From an uncultured Clostridium sp. (lineage in GTDB: Bacteria; Bacillota; Clostridia; Lachnospirales; Lachnospiraceae), in the NCBI GenBank assembly GCA_900549235.1, contig URNT01000034.1:1-34090 (forward strand): a stretch of DNA of 34,090 bases, given 5' to 3'. The notes beneath the pieces are model-generated. The model did not search any database. It was not told the DNA's origin and saw only the letters and a program-made list of their open reading frames with translations. Of the stretch, positions 30,826-34,090 are shown piece by piece. Numbering within the stretch: the first letter of the stretch is position 1; each line of letters starts with the position of its first letter. The position numbers were made by a program, and so were the translations under genes.

Positions 30826-31947
30826 ATGGGGCCAGTCCAGATGTTGATTAAGCCTGCATCCGGCAACTGTAATATGAGATGCAATTACTGTTTTTATTAT
30901 GATGAAATGAGCAAGCGGGCTACGGGAAATTATGGCCTGATGTCTCTGGAGACCCTGGAGGCTCTGGTAAAAAAAGCCCTGGCTGACAGCCGGGGACGCT
31001 GTGATTTTGTATTTCAGGGGGGAGAACCCACCCTTGTGGGCCTTGATTTTTATCAGAAGCTTTTGGAGCTGGAGGAAACGTATAATGTAAATAAAGTACA
31101 GGTGTCAAATTCCATTCAGACCAATGGCTTTGGCATCAATGAGGAGTGGGCCGGATTTCTGGCAGAGCATCATTTCCTCACCGGCCTTTCCCTGGACGGC
31201 ATCAAATACACCCATGACGCATACCGCCATACCCCTGAGGGGGGCGGAACCTTTGAGAGGATCATGAAAACGGCGGGGCTTTTTGACCGGTACGGAGTGG
31301 AGTACAATATCCTTACGGTGGTAAACCGGAGAACGGCGGAGCGGATCCAGCGGATCTATGAGTTTTACAGGAAAAACGGATGGTGCTATCAGCAGTATAT
31401 CGCCTGTCTGGATCCAGTGGGAGAGAAGGCGGGGCTTCACGAATATTCCCTGACGCCGGAGGGGTACGGGGACTTTCTGATCCGTCTTTTTGATCTGTGG
31501 TATATGGATCTGAAAAAGGGACAGCAGCCATTTATCCGCCAGTTTGAAAACTATGTGGCCATTCTGATGGGCTATGTGCCGGAGGCCTGCGACCAGAGAG
31601 GCCACTGCGGGATCCAGTATGTGGTGGAGGCGGACGGGTCTGTGTACCCCTGCGATTTCTATGTGATGGATCAGTACCGGATGGGAAATATCGTCACCGA
31701 TTCCCTGGAGGAGCTGCGGGAAAATGAAGCTGGAAAGGCTTTTGTAGCTGCCTCCTTAAGCCAGCCGGAGGAGTGCAGGGCCTGTCCTTATGCCGGTATC
31801 TGCCGGGGCGGCTGCCGCAGAAGCAGGGAGATATTGGAAAATGGAAGTCTGGGGCTTAATTATTTCTGCCCGGCCTATAAGCGGTTCTTTAAGGTGGCTC
31901 TTCCCAGGCTTCAGGAGATTGCGGCGGCATTAAAACGAAGCCGATAA
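30826..31947 (+). CDS. Anaerobic sulfatase maturase-type radical SAM/SPASM enzyme
   Basis: Radical SAM protein of the anSME group, which oxidises an active-site Cys or Ser of sulfatases to formylglycine. In 373 residues: the radical SAM motif CNMRCNYC (Cys15, 19, 22), the SAM-contacting FQGGEPTL, then QTNGFGIN and GLSLDG, and a C-terminal SPASM domain with Cys residues in HCGIQYVVEADGSVYPCDFYV, CRACPYAGICRGGC and YFCPAYK that would bind two extra iron-sulfur clusters. The start has GAGGAGA upstream. No sulfatase lies in this window, so the substrate is inferred; a role in other peptide maturation is possible. The Cys pattern is complete. Confidence 0.87.
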   Translation: MGPVQMLIKPASGNCNMRCNYCFYYDEMSKRATGNYGLMSLETLEALVKKALADSRGRCDFVFQGGEPTLVGLDFYQKLLELEETYNVNKVQVSNSIQTNGFGINEEWAGFLAEHHFLTGLSLDGIKYTHDAYRHTPEGGGTFERIMKTAGLFDRYGVEYNILTVVNRRTAERIQRIYEFYRKNGWCYQQYIACLDPVGEKAGLHEYSLTPEGYGDFLIRLFDLWYMDLKKGQQPFIRQFENYVAILMGYVPEACDQRGHCGIQYVVEADGSVYPCDFYVMDQYRMGNIVTDSLEELRENEAGKAFVAASLSQPEECRACPYAGICRGGCRRSREILENGSLGLNYFCPAYKRFFKVALPRLQEIAAALKRSR

Positions 31948-31956
31948 AAAATACGG

Positions 31957-31985
31957 TTGACATATATACATAAATCGATTACTAT
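31957..31985 (+). promoter_or_regulatory. metK promoter
   Basis: Perfect TTGACA (31957-31962), 17-nt spacer, TACTAT (31980-31985, four of six consensus bases). Transcription would begin shortly before the riboswitch. Confidence 0.6.
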
Positions 31986-32023
31986 ATCTTAGGTAACAGT
32001 AACAATCAAAAAGTTCGTAATAT

Positions 32024-32168
32024 CCCTTATTCAGAGTGATGGAGGTACAAAGGACCTATGAAGTCACGGCAACCCCGGTTGAGCATACAGACGATGCGAA
32101 AGGGCCGGAAGGTGCCAGCCTGAGCGAGGAGCCTGCATTTTCGCAGACTTGGTCGAGCAATAAGAGGA
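32024..32168 (+). ncRNA. SAM-I (S-box) riboswitch controlling metK
   Basis: The aptamer shows the S-box landmarks: P1 arms CTTATT (32026-32031) and AATAAG (32159-32164), then CAGAGTGATGGAGG, GACCTATGAAGTCACGGCAACC (split here as two blocks of one conserved stretch), the AAGGTGCCA joining region near 32109-32117, and GGTCGAGCAATAAGAGGA closing. When SAM is plentiful, P1 forms and the terminator downstream stops transcription before metK, giving end-product control of SAM synthesis. Confidence 0.95.
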
Positions 32169-32189
32169 TTTGAAGATAACGTCATTTTC

Positions 32190-32216
32190 AAGTCCGCAAT
32201 TGCTGCGGACTTTTTT
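32190..32216 (+). terminator. Riboswitch expression-platform terminator
   Basis: AAGTCCGCA (32190-32198) and TGCGGACTT (32204-32212) form a 9-bp stem with a 5-nt loop, followed by a run of T to 32216. It lies between the SAM aptamer and the metK ribosome-binding site (AAAAAGGAG). Confidence 0.9.
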
Positions 32217-32244
32217 GATTCCACATTAAAAAGGAGAACAAGAC

Positions 32245-33447
32245 ATGGAGAGAAGATTATTTACATCTGAATCTGTAACTGAAGGCCATCCGGATAAGAT
32301 CTGCGATGCCATTTCTGATGCTGTATTAGACGCTCTGATGGAGCAGGATCCAAACAGCCGCGTAGCCTGCGAGACAGCTATTACCACCGGCCTTGTGCTG
32401 GTTATGGGCGAGATCACCACCAGCGCCTATGTAGACATCCAGAAGATCGTTCGTGAGACCGTTCGCGAGATTGGCTATGACCGGGCCAAATACGGCTTTG
32501 ACTGCGATACCTGCGGTGTGATTACTGCGATTGACGAGCAGTCCAGAGACATTGCTCTGGGCGTTGATAAGGCTCTGGAGGCAAAGCAGGCCCTTGAGAA
32601 TAACATGACCGAGGAGGAACTGGACGCCATCGGTGCAGGCGACCAGGGCATCCAGTTTGGTTTTGCAAGCAATGAGACGGAAGAATATATGCCTTATCCG
32701 ATTGCATTGGCACACAAGCTGGTTAGACGCCTTACAGAGGTGCGTAAGAACGGCACACTGACCTATCTGCGTCCTGACGGCAAGAGTCAGGTAACGGTGG
32801 AGTATGATGAGAATGACAAGCCGGTGCGTCTGGATGCCGTTGTGCTTTCTACCCAGCATGACGAGAGTGTCACCCAGGAGCAGATCCACGAGGATGTAAA
32901 GAAGTATATCTTTGATGAGGTGCTTCCGGCTCATATGGTAGACGAGAATACAAAGTTCTTTATCAATCCTACCGGCCGTTTTGTGATCGGCGGTCCTCAG
33001 GGTGACAGCGGTCTGACAGGACGTAAGATCATCGTAGACAGCTACGGCGGCTATTCCCGTCACGGCGGCGGCGCTTTCTCCGGAAAGGACTGCACCAAGG
33101 TAGACCGTTCCGCAGCCTATGCGGCCCGCTACGTTGCCAAGAACCTGGTAGCAGCAGGACTGGCAGACAAGTGCGAGATCCAGCTTTCCTATGCCATCGG
33201 CGTGGCTCATCCCACATCTATTATGGTAGAGACCTTCGGCACCGGCAAGATGGGAGAGGAGAAGCTGGTAGAGATTATCCGCGAGAACTTCGACCTGCGC
33301 CCCGCCGGCATTATCAAGATGCTGGATCTGCGCCGTCCGATCTATAAGCAGACTGCTGCTTACGGACATTTTGGCCGCAATGATCTGGACCTTCCCTGGG
33401 AGAAGCTTGATAAGGTGGAGCTGCTGAAGTCATTGGCAGGGATATAG
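32245..33447 (+). CDS. metK: S-adenosylmethionine synthase
   Basis: Makes SAM from methionine and ATP. The 400-residue protein is full length, with SESVTEGHPDKICDAISDAVLD near the N-terminus (active-site His15), the ATP-binding GAGDQG hexapeptide near residue 130, and the P-loop-like GGGAFSGKD near 275, then RSAAYAARYVAKN and HPTSIMVETFGTGK. AAAAAGGAG precedes the ATG by 8 nt. It stands alone under the riboswitch and before its own terminator. Confidence 0.98.
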   Translation: MERRLFTSESVTEGHPDKICDAISDAVLDALMEQDPNSRVACETAITTGLVLVMGEITTSAYVDIQKIVRETVREIGYDRAKYGFDCDTCGVITAIDEQSRDIALGVDKALEAKQALENNMTEEELDAIGAGDQGIQFGFASNETEEYMPYPIALAHKLVRRLTEVRKNGTLTYLRPDGKSQVTVEYDENDKPVRLDAVVLSTQHDESVTQEQIHEDVKKYIFDEVLPAHMVDENTKFFINPTGRFVIGGPQGDSGLTGRKIIVDSYGGYSRHGGGAFSGKDCTKVDRSAAYAARYVAKNLVAAGLADKCEIQLSYAIGVAHPTSIMVETFGTGKMGEEKLVEIIRENFDLRPAGIIKMLDLRRPIYKQTAAYGHFGRNDLDLPWEKLDKVELLKSLAGI

Positions 33448-33497
33448 AAAGACGTGGAGTAAGTATTTGTATTACACAGCACATATAAATATAGATG

Positions 33498-33526
33498 AAA
33501 GCCCAGTGCCCACGCACTGGGCTTTT
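33498..33526 (+). terminator. metK terminator
   Basis: GCCCAGTGC (33501-33509) and GCACTGGGC (33514-33522) form a 9-bp GC-rich stem with a 4-nt loop; flanking AAA pairs with TTT. T-run follows. It lies 51 nt after the metK stop. Confidence 0.9.
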
Positions 33527-33689
33527 CCTATCCTTTGGCGTCTGTCAACGACCCGGATTTCCATAAATCCTCCCCGCCCTCTTTTATCTTATGCATATAA
33601 ATGTTATCCTGGGGATATATCCGGATTTAAAATATTCGGCAAGATACACATCATATATAGTATATACAGTTGGAAAAGGTGGGGGACAT

Positions 33690-34090
33690 ATGAAGGGGAT
33701 ACGGAAATACTGGAGCAGGCAATCATTTACAAAACAGATATCCGTTGTGTTCATATTGCTGTTTACCGCCCAGATCGTGCTTCTGGCAGGTATAAGCAAT
33801 ACATATTTAACGGATATTATTGAGAAGAAAATCATCGGGTTTTTCCGCATAGCAGTGGAACAGGCAGCATCCAATATTGCAGCAACCCTGAATGGGTATG
33901 AGGAAGCTGTTAACCAGATGACCATAGATGAAAAATTCCTTGATTACATGCAGCAATTTGAAGAAGCCCAGGGACAGGATGAACTGGGCGTGAAACAGGA
34001 ACTGAGGAAGCAGATGCGGACCTTCATGTCTTACCGTCCCCAGGTATGGTGTATGGCTGTGGAGACTGAAAATGGAAAAGTATTCAGCTC
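33690..34090 (+). CDS. Membrane sensor protein, probably histidine kinase N-terminus (cut by window end)
   Basis: Open frame of 133 codons running off the window. It begins MKGIRKYWSRQSFTKQIS, followed by a transmembrane helix (VVFILLFTAQIVLLAGI, about residues 19-35), then an extracytoplasmic helical region (EKKIIGFFRIAVEQAASNIAATLNGYEEAV split here from one run) and a start of a sensing domain (VWCMAVETENGKVFSS). This arrangement is typical of YesM-type two-component sensor kinases of Clostridia, but no kinase motif is inside the window. AAAGGTGGGG precedes the ATG at 33690. The 163-nt gap behind the metK terminator holds no other gene that I can see. Confidence 0.6.
   Translation, partial: MKGIRKYWSRQSFTKQISVVFILLFTAQIVLLAGISNTYLTDIIEKKIIGFFRIAVEQAASNIAATLNGYEEAVNQMTIDEKFLDYMQQFEEAQGQDELGVKQELRKQMRTFMSYRPQVWCMAVETENGKVFS

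Noticed and set aside
32326..33369. 347-codon minus-strand frame opposite metK
   Set aside because: Antisense to a full-length, unmistakable metK; no promoter or ribosome-binding site and no family resemblance.

Overview
The window looks like the replication-origin region of a low-to-mid GC Firmicute, most probably a Lachnospiraceae (Clostridium cluster XIVa) gut anaerobe. Grounds: the conserved order dnaA-dnaN-yaaA-recF-gyrB-gyrA on one side and rpmH-rnpA-yidD-yidC-jag-mnmE-mnmG-rsmG on the other; a two-subunit iron-sulfur fumarase; a DUF4446 protein behind parAB; a SAM-I riboswitch before metK; and an anaerobic sulfatase-maturase-type radical SAM enzyme. The family call rests on protein flavour and gene order, not on a database search.

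Layout. Positions 1-9381 read leftward: a truncated tRNA-Ser(GCU) with its own promoter, plsC, fumB, fumA, gyrA, gyrB, recF, yaaA and dnaN. The dnaN-dnaA spacer (9382-9660), dnaA (9661-11028) and the region upstream of dnaA (11029-11358) form the origin. Five perfect DnaA boxes lie upstream of dnaA and one lies between dnaA and dnaN. From 11.36 kb genes read rightward: an ECF-transporter S component placed between the origin and rpmH, then rpmH, rnpA, yidD, yidC, jag (khpB), mnmE, mnmG and rsmG. Nearly all genes therefore run with the replication forks. The exceptions are nfo and an alpha/beta-hydrolase-fold gene (20048-21938).

The chromosome-partition locus follows. parA and parB overlap, with a DUF4446 membrane protein behind them. 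Four perfect 16-bp parS palindromes lie within 4.3 kb (20920, 22048, 22707 and 25139). Downstream are an unrecognised low-complexity protein with 24-residue repeats and a proline-rich tail, a large membrane-anchored propeller-like protein with a degenerate C39-like C-terminus, murA, a radical SAM maturase, metK under a SAM-I riboswitch, and the start of a sensor kinase-like gene cut by the window end.

The strangest stretch is the 19254-19986 spacer between the convergent genes rsmG and nfo. It holds no credible gene. Its + strand is almost free of cytosine (about 3% by hand count, against about 34% guanine) and its middle carries ATGA/A-tract units spaced 10-11 nt apart. No CRISPR array, insertion sequence, prophage or rRNA gene was seen.
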